NCBI RefSeq assembly: GCF_947493765.1
Contig: NZ_CANLSZ010000003.1
Span: 248,001-312,000 of the forward strand
Length of the DNA stretch: 64,000 nucleotides
From: an uncultured Arthrobacter sp.
GTDB lineage: Bacteria; Actinomycetota; Actinomycetes; Actinomycetales; Micrococcaceae
Direction of reading: 5' to 3'
Position 1 is the first letter of the stretch. Every line of letters starts with the position of its first letter. The translations under genes were made by a program, and so were the position numbers. The notes beneath the pieces are model-generated. The model did not search any database. It saw only the letters and a list, made by a program, of their open reading frames with translations, and was not told the DNA's origin. This document shows, piece by piece, positions 36,843 through 45,193 of the stretch.

Positions 36843-37745
36843 CTACATGGATGCTGCGAGGCCCGCTTCGGGCGGGCGCTCCAGCTCCAGGGCGTCCAGG
36901 ACGGCGAGCGCCGCAGCATGCTCGTTGAACGTGTAGAGGTGCACACCCGGGGCGCCCTCGTCGAGGGCCGCCCGCGCGAGCTCGACGGTCGCCGCGACGC
37001 CGATGCTGCGGCGGTCCTCGTCGGAGGCGGCGTCGTCGAGCCGTGCCCGGAAGGCGTCGTCGACGTCGATGCCCGCCAGGCTGCCCAGCTTCGTCAGTCG
37101 GCGGGAGCTGGTCATGGGCATGACGCCGGGGATGATCGGGATGGTGACGCCGGCCCGTTCCGCCCGGCTGACCAGCTTCGAGTAGTCCGAGGCGTGGAAG
37201 AACACCTGGGTGATGGCGAAGTCGGCCCCGGCGGCCTCCTTGGCGAGCAGCACCTCGACGTCCTTCTCCACGCTGGGAGAGTCGGGATGGCGGGTCGCGT
37301 AGGCGGCGACGCCGATCGAGACCCGGCCGGCCGCGAGCTGGGCGGTGCGCTGTGCCTCCACGTCGCGGATCAGCCGGACGAGCTCGTCGGCGTGCTCCAC
37401 GTCCCCGGACCCGGGCTCCACGCCGTCGGGGGCGTCACCGCGCAGCGCGAGGATGCCGCGGACCCCTCCGCCGAGCAGCCGCTCGATGATCCCGACGAGT
37501 TCGGCCCGGCTGCTCCCGACGCTCGTCAGATGGGCCAGCGGCTTCAGCGTGGTCTCGGTCAGCAGCCGTCGCAGGAGGTCGATCGCCGTCTCCCGGTTGC
37601 TTCCCGCAGCACCGTAGGTGACCGAGACGAAATCCGGGCGCGTGGCCTCCAGCCGACGGATGGTGGCCCACAGGGGGCCCTCGGCCTCGGCGTTGCGCGG
37701 CGGATACAGCTCGTAGGAGAGCGCCGGATACGTCCTGGGCGTCAT
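36843..37745 (-). CDS. metF: 5,10-methylenetetrahydrofolate reductase
   Basis: A 300-residue flavin TIM-barrel enzyme that makes 5-methyl-tetrahydrofolate for methionine synthesis. Family features are LSYELYPPRN at the N-terminus (Glu of the SFE-type motif), FVSVTYGAAGS, ILALRGDAPDG, FAITQVFFHASDY and PIIPGVMPMTS. The ATG is preceded by AAGGACC. It lies 20 bp downstream of the APP1-like gene, probably in one transcript; no metE or metH is nearby. Confidence 0.96.
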   Translation of the reverse strand: MTPRTYPALSYELYPPRNAEAEGPLWATIRRLEATRPDFVSVTYGAAGSNRETAIDLLRRLLTETTLKPLAHLTSVGSSRAELVGIIERLLGGGVRGILALRGDAPDGVEPGSGDVEHADELVRLIRDVEAQRTAQLAAGRVSIGVAAYATRHPDSPSVEKDVEVLLAKEAAGADFAITQVFFHASDYSKLVSRAERAGVTIPIIPGVMPMTSSRRLTKLGSLAGIDVDDAFRARLDDAASDEDRRSIGVAATVELARAALDEGAPGVHLYTFNEHAAALAVLDALELERPPEAGLAASM

Positions 37746-37765
37746 CTGAGGTCCTTCGGGCAGGG

Positions 37766-38902
37766 TCAGCGGGTCTCCTCGGGTTCCCCGGCGGAGCGGG
37801 TCTCGCTGACGATGACTCCCAGCTTCTCGAGCTCCTCCGACATTCCTGCGCCATCGGGAGCGTAGATCCACGGGACTCCCGGTGTGGACCGGACACCGGA
37901 CTTGGAGCGGCCACCGGCGAGGACGGCCTCGCCGACGGACAGCTGCCGGATGGCGATCGCCCGGACGTTCTCTGGGTGGCGCTCGGCGAACTCGGAGTAG
38001 ATGGCCTCGTCGTGCTGGCCGTCGTCGCCCACCAGCAGCCACCGGACACCCGGGAACTCCTCGGCGAGCCGCTCGAGGGCCGACCGTTTGTGCTGCTGGC
38101 CGCTGCGGAACCAGCGGTCGCGCGTGGGACCCCAGTCCGTGAGGAGCTTGGGGCCCGCAGGGTACAGATTGCGGGAGAGGAACCTCGACAGGGCCGGCGC
38201 CACGTTCCAGGCACCGGTGGAGAGGTAGAGGACCGGGGCCGACGGCATGGTGCGGACGATCCGCTCGTAGAGCACGGCCATCCCCGGGGTGGGGGTCCGG
38301 GCGTGTTCGTCGAGGACGAAGGTGTTCCAGGCAGCCAGGAACGGCCGGGGAAGCGCTGTCACCATGACGGTGTCGTCGATGTCCGACACGACGCCGAACT
38401 CCGCACGGTCGGACACGATACGTACCGGCGCCTCCACGGACCGGGATTCCCCGGACTGCATGGAGACCGTGTGCCACCCCGCCTCCAGGGCCACCTGGAT
38501 ACGGGCGTCGACCACGCCGCCGTGGTCCGCCTCGACCTCGTGCACGGAGTCGCCGATGGTCACCCGCACGACGGCGTCGGCCACCGGCGGGCTCGTGAAG
38601 TTCCGCCAGCCGCGGATGCCCTCCTGCAGCGGTCTGAGCGGTCCCTCCTCGGGGCCGCGCTCGCTGTCCCTCGGGTCGCTGAGGACCACGCGCGCCAGCA
38701 CCCGAACCCACGACGTCGTGCCGTACCCGGTGTACGGGATGACGGTCTCCGTCCGTCCCAGGCGGAGGGCGCGACGCGTCTGGAACCCGAGCCAGGCATC
38801 GTCGAGGCGCAGCGCGATGTTGCCGGCTCCCGACTCGGAGGCCGGCGCGTCCGGGGTGGGACGGGCGGGCCGGAGGAAGGACAGGGCATGACGGAGGCGC
38901 AT
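37766..38902 (-). CDS. APP1-like phosphatase (DUF2183) protein
   Basis: A 378-residue protein with the DUF2183 domain of yeast App1 phosphatidate phosphatase. The catalytic HAD-type motif DIDDTVMVT is at about residue 185, followed by YLSTGAWNVAPALSRFL and LVGDDGQHDEAIYSEFA. The N-terminal 170 residues form a beta-rich domain starting at ETVIPYTGYGTTSWVRV. Bacterial homologues probably dephosphorylate a lipid or related phosphate, but this is unproven. No export signal is seen. It overlaps no gene and is divergent from the HNH gene, 99 bp away. Confidence 0.88.
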   Translation of the reverse strand: MRLRHALSFLRPARPTPDAPASESGAGNIALRLDDAWLGFQTRRALRLGRTETVIPYTGYGTTSWVRVLARVVLSDPRDSERGPEEGPLRPLQEGIRGWRNFTSPPVADAVVRVTIGDSVHEVEADHGGVVDARIQVALEAGWHTVSMQSGESRSVEAPVRIVSDRAEFGVVSDIDDTVMVTALPRPFLAAWNTFVLDEHARTPTPGMAVLYERIVRTMPSAPVLYLSTGAWNVAPALSRFLSRNLYPAGPKLLTDWGPTRDRWFRSGQQHKRSALERLAEEFPGVRWLLVGDDGQHDEAIYSEFAERHPENVRAIAIRQLSVGEAVLAGGRSKSGVRSTPGVPWIYAPDGAGMSEELEKLGVIVSETRSAGEPEETR

Positions 38903-39001
38903 GGTCCCCAGTCTTCCACGCGGCCCGGGTGGTCGGGAGGCCGATCCTCCGAGCCCGGCGACCTGCCCCGGCCCGGCCCGGCGCATGACACACTCGGGCT
39001 C

Positions 39002-39868
39002 ATGGAGGCAGTCATCCTGGCGTGGGACCCCGACCGGCCGGTCTGGGCCGGGAGTCATGCCGCGGCGGTGCGGACCGTGCAGGCCGACGGTCTGCTCCGG
39101 CAGCTGTGGGCGTTCCCCTCGGCGCTGCAGCCGGCTCCGGAGCTGGACGTCTGGCTCGTGATCCTCGGTACCCGATCCGCGATGTGCGGGCTCGGCGGGC
39201 ACGGCACCGTGGGCTGGGTCGGCGCCGTGGTAGCTGACGCGACGACCGTCCAGGTCGCGGTCGACGTCGACCACCTGCTCCCCCTCGGCGATCAGGTGGC
39301 CCTGGCCCGACTCGTGGAGCACCTGCCGGAGCTTCGATTGGAGGAGGGGGTGCAGCCGGTGGATCGAGGGGCGGCGCGCACGCTGCGCAGGCTCTGGGCC
39401 GGGGCCGCGCAGCCGGAGCGGGGAGCACTGGAACCCACCCCGGGGTCCCTGCCGTCGCGCGCCGTCCGGCGCGTCCTGGCGAACAGGTACGAGCAGGATC
39501 CGCAGCTGCGGCGCACGGTCCTGGCGCTCCGCGGGTCGGCATGCCATGCGTGCGGGCTCGACATGGAGCAGCGCTACGGCACCGTGGCCCGCGATCTGGT
39601 CCAGGTACACCACCTGACGCCGCCGGGCTTCGTCGATGCCGACCACGAGGTCGATCCGCTGAGCGATCTGGTCCCCCTCTGTGGCAGCTGCCACGTGGTG
39701 GCACACAGCCGCTGGCCCGACCCCTACTCCGTCGAGGAGATCAGGCTGCTGCTGCGCGAGCACGGCTTCCTGCGCGGGAGCACCCTCACGGACTCACAGC
39801 TCATGGCGCAGGCCGATGCGGCCCGCCTCCTCGGACCCCCGGAGGGGGATCAGCGCACGGGCCGATGA
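39002..39868 (+). CDS. HNH endonuclease domain protein
   Basis: A 288-residue protein. The C-terminal 120 residues hold an HNH nuclease with two zinc Cys pairs: CHACGLDM and VPLCGSCHVVAH, with QVHHLTPPG and a central Asp/Asn-type helix between them. This is the McrA-like restriction or genome-defence HNH type. The N-terminal 140 residues (MEAVILAWDPDRPVW...) contain no recognised domain but read like an EVE/YTH or modified-base-reading module found before such nucleases; that is conjecture. The upstream in-frame ATG at 38888 overlaps the promoter of the divergent gene and is less likely. Confidence 0.75.
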   Translation: MEAVILAWDPDRPVWAGSHAAAVRTVQADGLLRQLWAFPSALQPAPELDVWLVILGTRSAMCGLGGHGTVGWVGAVVADATTVQVAVDVDHLLPLGDQVALARLVEHLPELRLEEGVQPVDRGAARTLRRLWAGAAQPERGALEPTPGSLPSRAVRRVLANRYEQDPQLRRTVLALRGSACHACGLDMEQRYGTVARDLVQVHHLTPPGFVDADHEVDPLSDLVPLCGSCHVVAHSRWPDPYSVEEIRLLLREHGFLRGSTLTDSQLMAQADAARLLGPPEGDQRTGR

Positions 39869-39949
39869 TGCTGCCGTCGCGGGGCCGGCCGCATGACACT
39901 ATGGAGCGGTACGTCTGACGCTCGAACACGGTCTGGAGACTGGGACATC

Positions 39950-40726
39950 ATGGGAAGAAAGTGGACCCGGGCCATGGCCGCTACGGCCATCGTCACGGGC
40001 GCAGGTCTGTCGTTCGGTGCGCCCGGCGCCCTGGCCGTCGATGACACGGCCACCCGTCCGACGACGCCTTCGCAGCAGGCGACCGTCGATCCCGAGACCG
40101 ATCCCGGTACCGAGGTACAGCTGACGGAGGAGACCGACGACGACAAGGGCACGATACCCGGCGATGGCCGGACGGCGTCGACGAAGTCACCAGGGGCCGA
40201 AGAGCCCTCTCCCAGCCCGGCCCCGACGAAGACACCCACTTCCGACCCGACGACGCCTCCCCCACCTCCTCCGGCCCCTGCGCCCGCACCAGCTCCTGCA
40301 CCTGCACCGATACCTGCCCCGCCCGCGCCCGTCCCCGTCCCCGCGCCGGCCCCGCAGCCGATCGCACCACTCGTTCTGCCTCCGGCGCCCGCCCCCGTGC
40401 CCGCTCCTGTGCCCGTCCCGATACCTGCTCCTGCACCGGTGCCGGTCTTGCCGGTGGTGCCGGTGCAGCCCGAGCCCGCTCCGACCCCCTCCGCCACGAA
40501 GACACCGAGAGCGACGAAGACGCCGACACCCTCGCCGTCGGCCAGTACGAGCCCCGAGCCCTCACCCACCGCGAGCGCCACTGCGGAGCCCGTGTCACTC
40601 GAACCCACCACGTCCCGGTCGGGTCCGAATGTCCCCCTCCTCGCCGTGCTGTCCGTCGTGATCGTCGGGTGCGTCGCGGGACTCGTCAGGCTGTTCGGCC
40701 TGCCCGGGAGCCGAACCTCGCTCTGA
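39950..40726 (+). CDS. Proline-rich cell-surface protein with signal peptide and C-terminal anchor
   Basis: A 258-residue exported protein. Residues 1-31 are a signal peptide (MGRKWTRAMAATAIVTGAGL, cleavage near GALA|VD). Residues about 35-95 are acidic and Thr-rich. Residues about 100-185 are a low-complexity PAPAPAPVPVP stretch, followed by a PTPSPSASTSPEPSPT region. The end is a transmembrane helix (LLAVLSVVIVGCVAGLVRLF) with a basic tail. No LPxTG motif is seen. It looks like a wall-spanning stalk. The DNA repeats CCGGCYCCYGCNCC-like units, so slippage may change its length. Confidence 0.75.
   Translation: MGRKWTRAMAATAIVTGAGLSFGAPGALAVDDTATRPTTPSQQATVDPETDPGTEVQLTEETDDDKGTIPGDGRTASTKSPGAEEPSPSPAPTKTPTSDPTTPPPPPPAPAPAPAPAPAPIPAPPAPVPVPAPAPQPIAPLVLPPAPAPVPAPVPVPIPAPAPVPVLPVVPVQPEPAPTPSATKTPRATKTPTPSPSASTSPEPSPTASATAEPVSLEPTTSRSGPNVPLLAVLSVVIVGCVAGLVRLFGLPGSRTSL
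40254..40460 (+). repeat. In-frame Pro/Ala/Val codon repeat
   Basis: Short degenerate repeats of C-rich hexamers (such as CCTGCA and CCCGTC) code for alternating Pro-Ala and Pro-Val. They lie inside the surface-protein gene and give its extended stalk. Confidence 0.7.
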
Positions 40727-40803
40727 GCCCAATCGTGACCTGTTCGATACGTGTCGCCGCCGCTCCCCCGCCGCGCGGGTCCGACACTTGGAGCATGGCG
40801 CTC

Positions 40804-41067
40804 ATGGGGATCTCAAGGACACGACCGACGCAGTGGCTCAAGGACAATCGGAGGGCCCTGCCATCGGTGGGCGCACTCCTCGGGGTGGCGGTCTTCTGGA
40901 TCGTGGGGGCGGTCGGCGGGATCGGTTTCCTCCGTGATGCCAGTTCCGCCATGGTGATGCTGACGGGCCTGTACACGATGCTGGTGGCGGTCGCGGCGTC
41001 GATCATCATCGCCGTCCTGGCGCTGACGGATCTGATCCAGCGCTACGGGCCGCGCACCCGTCCCTGA
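40804..41067 (+). CDS. Small membrane protein (87 aa, two transmembrane helices)
   Basis: An 87-residue protein with a basic N-terminus (SRTRPTQWLKDNRRALP) and two hydrophobic helices, VGALLGVAVFWIVGAVGGIG and MVMLTGLYTMLVAVAASIII, ending in a short basic tail. I do not recognise the family. GGAG lies about 10 nt before the ATG at 40804; the ATG at 40795 (three residues longer) is the alternative. It is 77 bp after the surface-protein gene and may be co-transcribed. Confidence 0.6.
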   Translation: MGISRTRPTQWLKDNRRALPSVGALLGVAVFWIVGAVGGIGFLRDASSAMVMLTGLYTMLVAVAASIIIAVLALTDLIQRYGPRTRP

Positions 41068-41162
41068 CCGCCACACCGCGGTCGCGGGGTCCCTGACCAG
41101 GAGTGTCGGTCGCTGCACGGAGGATGGGCGAGTACGAGCCGCCCACGAAAGGACCACCCGCC

Positions 41163-42020
41163 ATGATGGGGGCCCACCATGCAGCCTGCGGCTCAGCCGC
41201 CTGGATCGCCGTCACCACCCACGTCGAGGTGAGCCTCGGCGTGGCCGCGGCGACCCCGCCCTTCCTGCCCGACACGATCGCCCTGGGCCTGGGCTTCCTC
41301 GAGGTCAGCCCCGTCGGGGTAGTCACCGGTGCTCTCGTCACGGCCGGGGCCGCACTGCTGCCCGACGCCGATCACCACAACGCCACGATCGCCCACTCCC
41401 TGCCACCGCTGTCCAACGCCGTCTGTTCCGGCATCGGAGCCATCTCCGGCGGGCACCGGCACGGTACCCACTCGATCATCGGCATCGTCGCCTTCGTCTC
41501 CATGGCCTGGGTGGCCGGCCTGTGGACGCTGGACACCGAGGCCTTCGGACGGGTCTTCCCCGGCGCCGGGCTGCTCGCCGTCCTGCTGGTGTCGTTCGCG
41601 GCCAAGGCGCTGAAGATCATCCCGGACCGGATGCGGAAGTCCCCGTGGGCCGTCGGGCTGGTCGCAGGTGCGTTCGTCTGCGCCTTCGCCCCGGAGGAGC
41701 AGTTCTGGTTCCCGGTCGCCGTGGGACTCGGGGTGAGTGTCCATGTTCTCGGCGACATGCTGACCACGGGAGGCTGCAATCTCCTCCATCCGTTCACGCT
41801 CAAGCCACCGGGAGCGATCGCGGCGCTGCCGGTCGTGGGCCGGATCTGGCGGAAGAACGGCTTCGTCGCCGTACCTGTCCTCGGGAACGCCGGCTCCGTG
41901 AGGGAATGGTGCCTGCTCGTGCCGATCAGTCTCTACGCCATCGGCGGTGTCGGGTGGGCGATCACCGCGATGAGCCGCTCGGGGCTCGGGAGCCTGGCGG
42001 GCGCGGTCGGCTTGGGGTGA
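41163..42020 (+). CDS. Membrane-bound metal-dependent hydrolase (YdjM/DUF457 type)
   Basis: A 285-residue integral membrane protein with about seven transmembrane segments. The family's metal-site histidines appear as GAHHAACGS near the N-terminus, ALLPDADHHNATIAH, then HRHGTHSIIG and VHVLGDMLTTGG. These YdjM-like proteins are induced by DNA damage in E. coli, and their substrate is unknown. The ATG at 41163 has AAAGGA 9 nt upstream; a start at 41103 would add a charged, unrelated leader. Confidence 0.85.
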   Translation: MMGAHHAACGSAAWIAVTTHVEVSLGVAAATPPFLPDTIALGLGFLEVSPVGVVTGALVTAGAALLPDADHHNATIAHSLPPLSNAVCSGIGAISGGHRHGTHSIIGIVAFVSMAWVAGLWTLDTEAFGRVFPGAGLLAVLLVSFAAKALKIIPDRMRKSPWAVGLVAGAFVCAFAPEEQFWFPVAVGLGVSVHVLGDMLTTGGCNLLHPFTLKPPGAIAALPVVGRIWRKNGFVAVPVLGNAGSVREWCLLVPISLYAIGGVGWAITAMSRSGLGSLAGAVGLG

Positions 42021-42062
42021 CGCCGAGCGGACAGGGTCTGGTTGCCGGTCCTGCGAGCTGCC

Positions 42063-43043
42063 ATGATGAGGCCCATGCCCTATGCCGTCCGGCAACGCGA
42101 TGTTGCCCCCGCCGCTTCCCCGGTCCCGCCGAACCCCGCCTTTCCGCGTGCCTGCATCATCGGAGCCGGGTCATCGGGCCTCGCCGCGGCCAAGGCCCTG
42201 CACGCCGCCGGTGTCCCGTTCGACTGCTTCGAACAGGGCAGCGTGCCGGGCGGCAACTGGGTCTACGACAACCCCAACGATGTCTCCGCCTGCTACGAGA
42301 CGCTGCAGATCAACACCTCGTGCCCGCGCATGGCGTTCTCCGATTTCCCCATGCCTGCCGACTACCCGCCCTATGCGCGGCACGACCAGGTGGCGGCGTA
42401 CTTCGAGGCCTACGTGGACCACTTCGCCTTCCGCGAGCGCATCACCTTCGACACGACGGTGATCCGCGTCTCCCGGGCCGGCGCCGGGTGGGAGGTGGTG
42501 ACGCACGGTGCGGACGGCGAGCACACGCGTCACTACGACGCCGTCCTAATCGCCAACGGTCATCACTGGGATCCCCGCTGGCCGGATCCCGCCTATCCGG
42601 GCCGGTTCGACGGAGAGCAGATGCACTCCCACGACTACCGCTCGGGCGACCAGTTGCGTGACCGGGACGTGGTCGTCGTGGGATCGGGAAACTCGGCCCT
42701 CGACATCGCGTCCGAGGCGGGCAGGGTGGCACGCAGCACCGTGCTGTCCCAGCGGCGGGGCCAGTGGGTCCTGCGCAAGTTCACCCTCGGGCTGGCCTCG
42801 GACAGGCTCGCCCTGCCCGGCTGGATGCCGTGGTGGGCCACGAGGGCACGCCTGCGCTTCGGAGCACTCACCTCCGGCGACGCCGCACGACTGGGTCTGC
42901 CCCGGCCGGATCATGCACCCGGCGCTTCGCCCCGGCACACGATGGAGGTCGACTTCGACCACTACCTGTGGGATCTTGCCCGCGAGCGCAAGCGCGGCAC
43001 CCGCCGTGCGGAGAACGCCCCCGCCCGGGCGGTTGCGGCATGA
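42063..43043 (+). CDS. Flavin-containing monooxygenase with an apparent internal deletion
   Basis: A 326-residue FMO-family protein; intact relatives are about 440-470 residues. Present are the FAD motif CIIGAGSSGLA, the FMO fingerprint FDGEQMHSHDY, the NADP motif VVVVGSGNSALDIA and a family C-terminus, SPRHTMEVDFDHYLWDLARE. Directly before it, GLPRPDH joins to that C-terminus through about five residues, so the usual second half of the FAD/NADP core (with the ATGY motif) is absent in frame. It is unlikely to be an active enzyme. The start among three nearby ATGs (42063, 42066, 42075) is uncertain. Its stop overlaps the SDR start (ATGA). Confidence 0.8.
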   Translation: MMRPMPYAVRQRDVAPAASPVPPNPAFPRACIIGAGSSGLAAAKALHAAGVPFDCFEQGSVPGGNWVYDNPNDVSACYETLQINTSCPRMAFSDFPMPADYPPYARHDQVAAYFEAYVDHFAFRERITFDTTVIRVSRAGAGWEVVTHGADGEHTRHYDAVLIANGHHWDPRWPDPAYPGRFDGEQMHSHDYRSGDQLRDRDVVVVGSGNSALDIASEAGRVARSTVLSQRRGQWVLRKFTLGLASDRLALPGWMPWWATRARLRFGALTSGDAARLGLPRPDHAPGASPRHTMEVDFDHYLWDLARERKRGTRRAENAPARAVAA

Positions 43044-43882
43044 GCGCTCCACACGACGGCGGCGCCGTCGTCACCGGTGCCGGGCGTGGTCTGGGCCGGG
43101 AGATCGCCCTCCGGCTCGGTCGGCTCGGCTGGAACGTCCTCGTGACCGACGTGGACGAGGCTCTCGCCGCCGCCGTCGCCGCGGAGATCCGGGACGCAGG
43201 AGGGTCGGCCGGCTCCTCCGGGCTGGACGTCCGAGATCCCGACGCGTGCCGCGCGGCGGCGGAGGCGGCGGTCGCGGAGAGCGGTGCGCTCGGTCTGTGG
43301 GTGAACAACGCCGGTGTGCTGACCACGGGTCCGGTCTGGTCCCACACCGACCAGCAGCGCAGGCTGATGATGGAGGTGAACGCTCTCGGGACCATGCACG
43401 GCACCATCGCCGCGCTGGAGCTGATGCGTCCGGCCCATCGCGGTCACGTCGTCAACGTCGCCTCCCTCGCGGGACTCGTCTCCGTACCGGGCGAGGGCGT
43501 CTACGCTGCCTCCAAGCACGCCGTCCTGGGCTTCAGTACGTCGGCGCTCTGCGATCTCCGCGTGGCGGGCGAGCGGAAGGTCCACATCAGCGCCGTCTGC
43601 CCCGACGGCATGTGGACGCCCATGCTGTTCGACAGGGTGCGCGACCCCGGTGCAGCGATGTCCTTCTCCGGGACGCTGTTCCAGCCCGGGGAGATCGCCG
43701 ATCTGGTTCTTCGCGTGGTGGCGAAGCCCCGCCCGGTCACGACGGCGCCGGCATGGCGCGGGGTACAGGCCCGCCTCTTCGATCTGGCTCCTGGACTCGC
43801 GGCGCGTCTTGCTCCGTTCATGGTCCGCCTCGCGCGTCGGCAGCAGGCAGCCTACGCACGGAAGAAGCCCGCCCCATCGTGA
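43040..43882 (+). CDS. Short-chain dehydrogenase/reductase (SDR)
   Basis: A 280-residue classical SDR. Cofactor motif is TGAGRGLG, NNAG is in LWVNNAG, and the catalytic Ser and Tyr-x3-Lys are in VASLAGLVSVPGEGVYAASK. The Asp in VTDVDE after strand 2 suggests NAD(H) preference. It is translationally coupled to the shortened FMO gene; FMO-SDR pairs in actinobacteria often act on ketones and steroids or terpenoids. The last codons and the stop form part of the terminator hairpin. Confidence 0.9.
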   Translation: MSAPHDGGAVVTGAGRGLGREIALRLGRLGWNVLVTDVDEALAAAVAAEIRDAGGSAGSSGLDVRDPDACRAAAEAAVAESGALGLWVNNAGVLTTGPVWSHTDQQRRLMMEVNALGTMHGTIAALELMRPAHRGHVVNVASLAGLVSVPGEGVYAASKHAVLGFSTSALCDLRVAGERKVHISAVCPDGMWTPMLFDRVRDPGAAMSFSGTLFQPGEIADLVLRVVAKPRPVTTAPAWRGVQARLFDLAPGLAARLAPFMVRLARRQQAAYARKKPAPS

Positions 43883-43897
43883 GATGGGACGGGCTTC
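43864..43897. terminator. Bidirectional terminator with the SDR stop codon in its loop
   Basis: GAAGCCCGCCCCATC and GATGGGACGGGCTTC pair over 15 bp with one wobble, around a GTGA tetraloop. The SDR stop TGA (43880-43882) is inside that loop. On the minus strand it is followed by TTCTTCC and can end the tRNA-Ala transcript. Confidence 0.85.
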
Positions 43898-43910
43898 GGT
43901 GTTCCTCGGG

Positions 43911-43983
43911 TGGAGCTAAGGGGATTCGAACCCCTGACCCCCTGCATGCCATGCAGGTGCGCTACCAGCTGCGCCATAGCCCC
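43911..43983 (-). tRNA. tRNA-Ala (anticodon GGC)
   Basis: A 73-nt cloverleaf on the minus strand. The acceptor stem GGGGCTA pairs with TAGCTCC (one wobble), the D arm is GCGC AGCTGGTA GCGC, the anticodon stem CCTGC/GCAGG encloses loop ATGGCAT with anticodon GGC, and the T arm is AGGGG TTCGAAT CCCCT. The discriminator base is A and no CCA is encoded. It reads GCC alanine codons. It is the last unit after the rsfS-phosphatase genes. Confidence 0.95.
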
Positions 43984-44031
43984 GTATCGTGCTGCTTGGT
44001 GGGACTCACGTCCCGTTCAGGCAACTGTGCC

Positions 44032-44060
44032 AGTGTAGTAAATTCTCCGGTCTTCACCAA
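44032..44060 (-). promoter_or_regulatory. Candidate promoter of tRNA-Ala
   Basis: On the minus strand, TTGGTG and TACACT are separated by 17 bp. They would start transcription about 40-45 nt upstream of the tRNA. The 5' leader would contain the small dyad GGGACGTGAGTCCC (44001-44014). Confidence 0.5.
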
Positions 44061-44078
44061 ATCAGCCGCGGCCGGCGG

Positions 44079-44759
44079 TCAGCCCTCCAGTGGCTCAGCG
44101 GGAAGGGAACCGAGGCCCACGTTGTGCTCCGTCAGCTGCCACGAGAACCGCGCCCCCACCTGCCCCACCACCTCGTGGACCTCGGACCAGTGGCAGTTGG
44201 ACAGACCGGCCAGGGCACCCCAGCGCTGCGGTGGCAGACCCATCAGCGCAGCGAGCGCGGCCCTGATCGACCCACCGTGGCTGACGATCACCAGGGTCTC
44301 GGTGGGCGAGATGCGCTCGAGCGCGTCCGTCACGGCCGCAAGCATGCGGTGACCGACCTCGAGGCGGTTCTCCCGCCCGCCGGCACGCACGTGCGGATCC
44401 CCGCCCCGCCAGGCCGCGTTGTCCTCGGGGAACCGCTCACCGATCTCGGCGAACGAGAGCCCCTGCCACCGGCCGGCGTCGGTCTCCCGCAGGCGCTGGT
44501 CCAGCGACACCGTGAGACCGGTCCGCTCGGCCAGGGCATCCGCCGTGTCGGCGGCGCGCCGCAGATCGGAGGAGACGATCAGGGAGGGCTCCCGCGTGAG
44601 CAGCACCTCCGCGGCACGGAGGGCCTGCTCCCGTCCCGTCGGATCCAGAGCGATGTCCTCCTGGCCCTGGAACCGTCCCGCGTGGTTCCACTCGGTCCGG
44701 CCGTGGCGCCAGAAGATGATCCGCCGGGCCTCGGGATGGGCGTGGACGTTCCGCGTCAC
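44079..44759 (-). CDS. Histidine phosphatase (phosphoglycerate mutase-like)
   Basis: A 226-residue cytoplasmic phosphatase of the RHG superfamily. The phospho-acceptor is His19 in IIFWRHGRTEWN, followed by GRFQGQEDIALDPTGREQA, and the second His is in VIVSHGGSIRAAL. Members next to rsfS in actinobacteria are annotated as phosphoglycerate mutase-like; glycolytic mutase activity is less likely than a phosphatase acting on sugar or nucleotide phosphates. Its GTG start overlaps the rsfS stop (GTGA). Confidence 0.88.
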   Translation of the reverse strand: MTRNVHAHPEARRIIFWRHGRTEWNHAGRFQGQEDIALDPTGREQALRAAEVLLTREPSLIVSSDLRRAADTADALAERTGLTVSLDQRLRETDAGRWQGLSFAEIGERFPEDNAAWRGGDPHVRAGGRENRLEVGHRMLAAVTDALERISPTETLVIVSHGGSIRAALAALMGLPPQRWGALAGLSNCHWSEVHEVVGQVGARFSWQLTEHNVGLGSLPAEPLEG

Positions 44760-45166
44760 TCGGTCGCGTCGCCGGAGCCTGCATCCTGCGCCGCGCCGTG
44801 CACGGCACCCTCGAGCTGGAGGTCCACGCCGGGGCAGTCCTTCCAGAGGCGGTCCAGCGCGTAGAACACGCGGTCCTCCTCGTGCTGCACGTGCACGATC
44901 ACCTCGACGAAGTCGAGCAGCACCCAGCGACCCTCGCTGCGGCCCTCGCGCCGTACCGGCTTGAGTCCCTGGCGGGACAGCTCCTCCTCGATACCGTCGA
45001 CGATCGCGTTGACCTGGCGTTCGGTCGGCGCGGACGCGATGAGGAAGATGTCCGTGATGGCGAGCCGCTCACTGACATCGATGGCCACGATGTCCTGCGC
45101 GAGCTTCTCCACGGCGGCGTGTGCCGCGGTACGGGCAATGCCGATGGACTGTTCGGTAGCGCTCAC
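44756..45166 (-). CDS. rsfS: Ribosome silencing factor RsfS
   Basis: A 136-residue protein that binds ribosomal protein L14 and blocks subunit joining when nutrients are short. Core segments are DIVAIDVSERLAITDIFLIA, SAPTERQVNAIVDGIEEEL, WVLLDFVEVIVHVQHEEDR and YALDRLWKDCP. The GTG start has AAGGAG 6 nt upstream. It follows nadD and a membrane protein gene in the usual actinobacterial order. Confidence 0.95.
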   Translation of the reverse strand: MSATEQSIGIARTAAHAAVEKLAQDIVAIDVSERLAITDIFLIASAPTERQVNAIVDGIEEELSRQGLKPVRREGRSEGRWVLLDFVEVIVHVQHEEDRVFYALDRLWKDCPGVDLQLEGAVHGAAQDAGSGDATE

Positions 45167-45193
45167 TGATCTCCTTGAGTGTGGTCAGCGGTT

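Noticed and set aside
43911-43983. tRNA-Ala as an integration (attachment) site for an island
   Set aside because: No integrase and no repeated tRNA 3' end was found in the flanking sequence.
44001-44014. GGGACTCACGTCCC as a fourth DevR box
   Set aside because: It lies downstream of the likely tRNA-Ala promoter, in the tRNA leader; a small RNA hairpin is the simpler reading.
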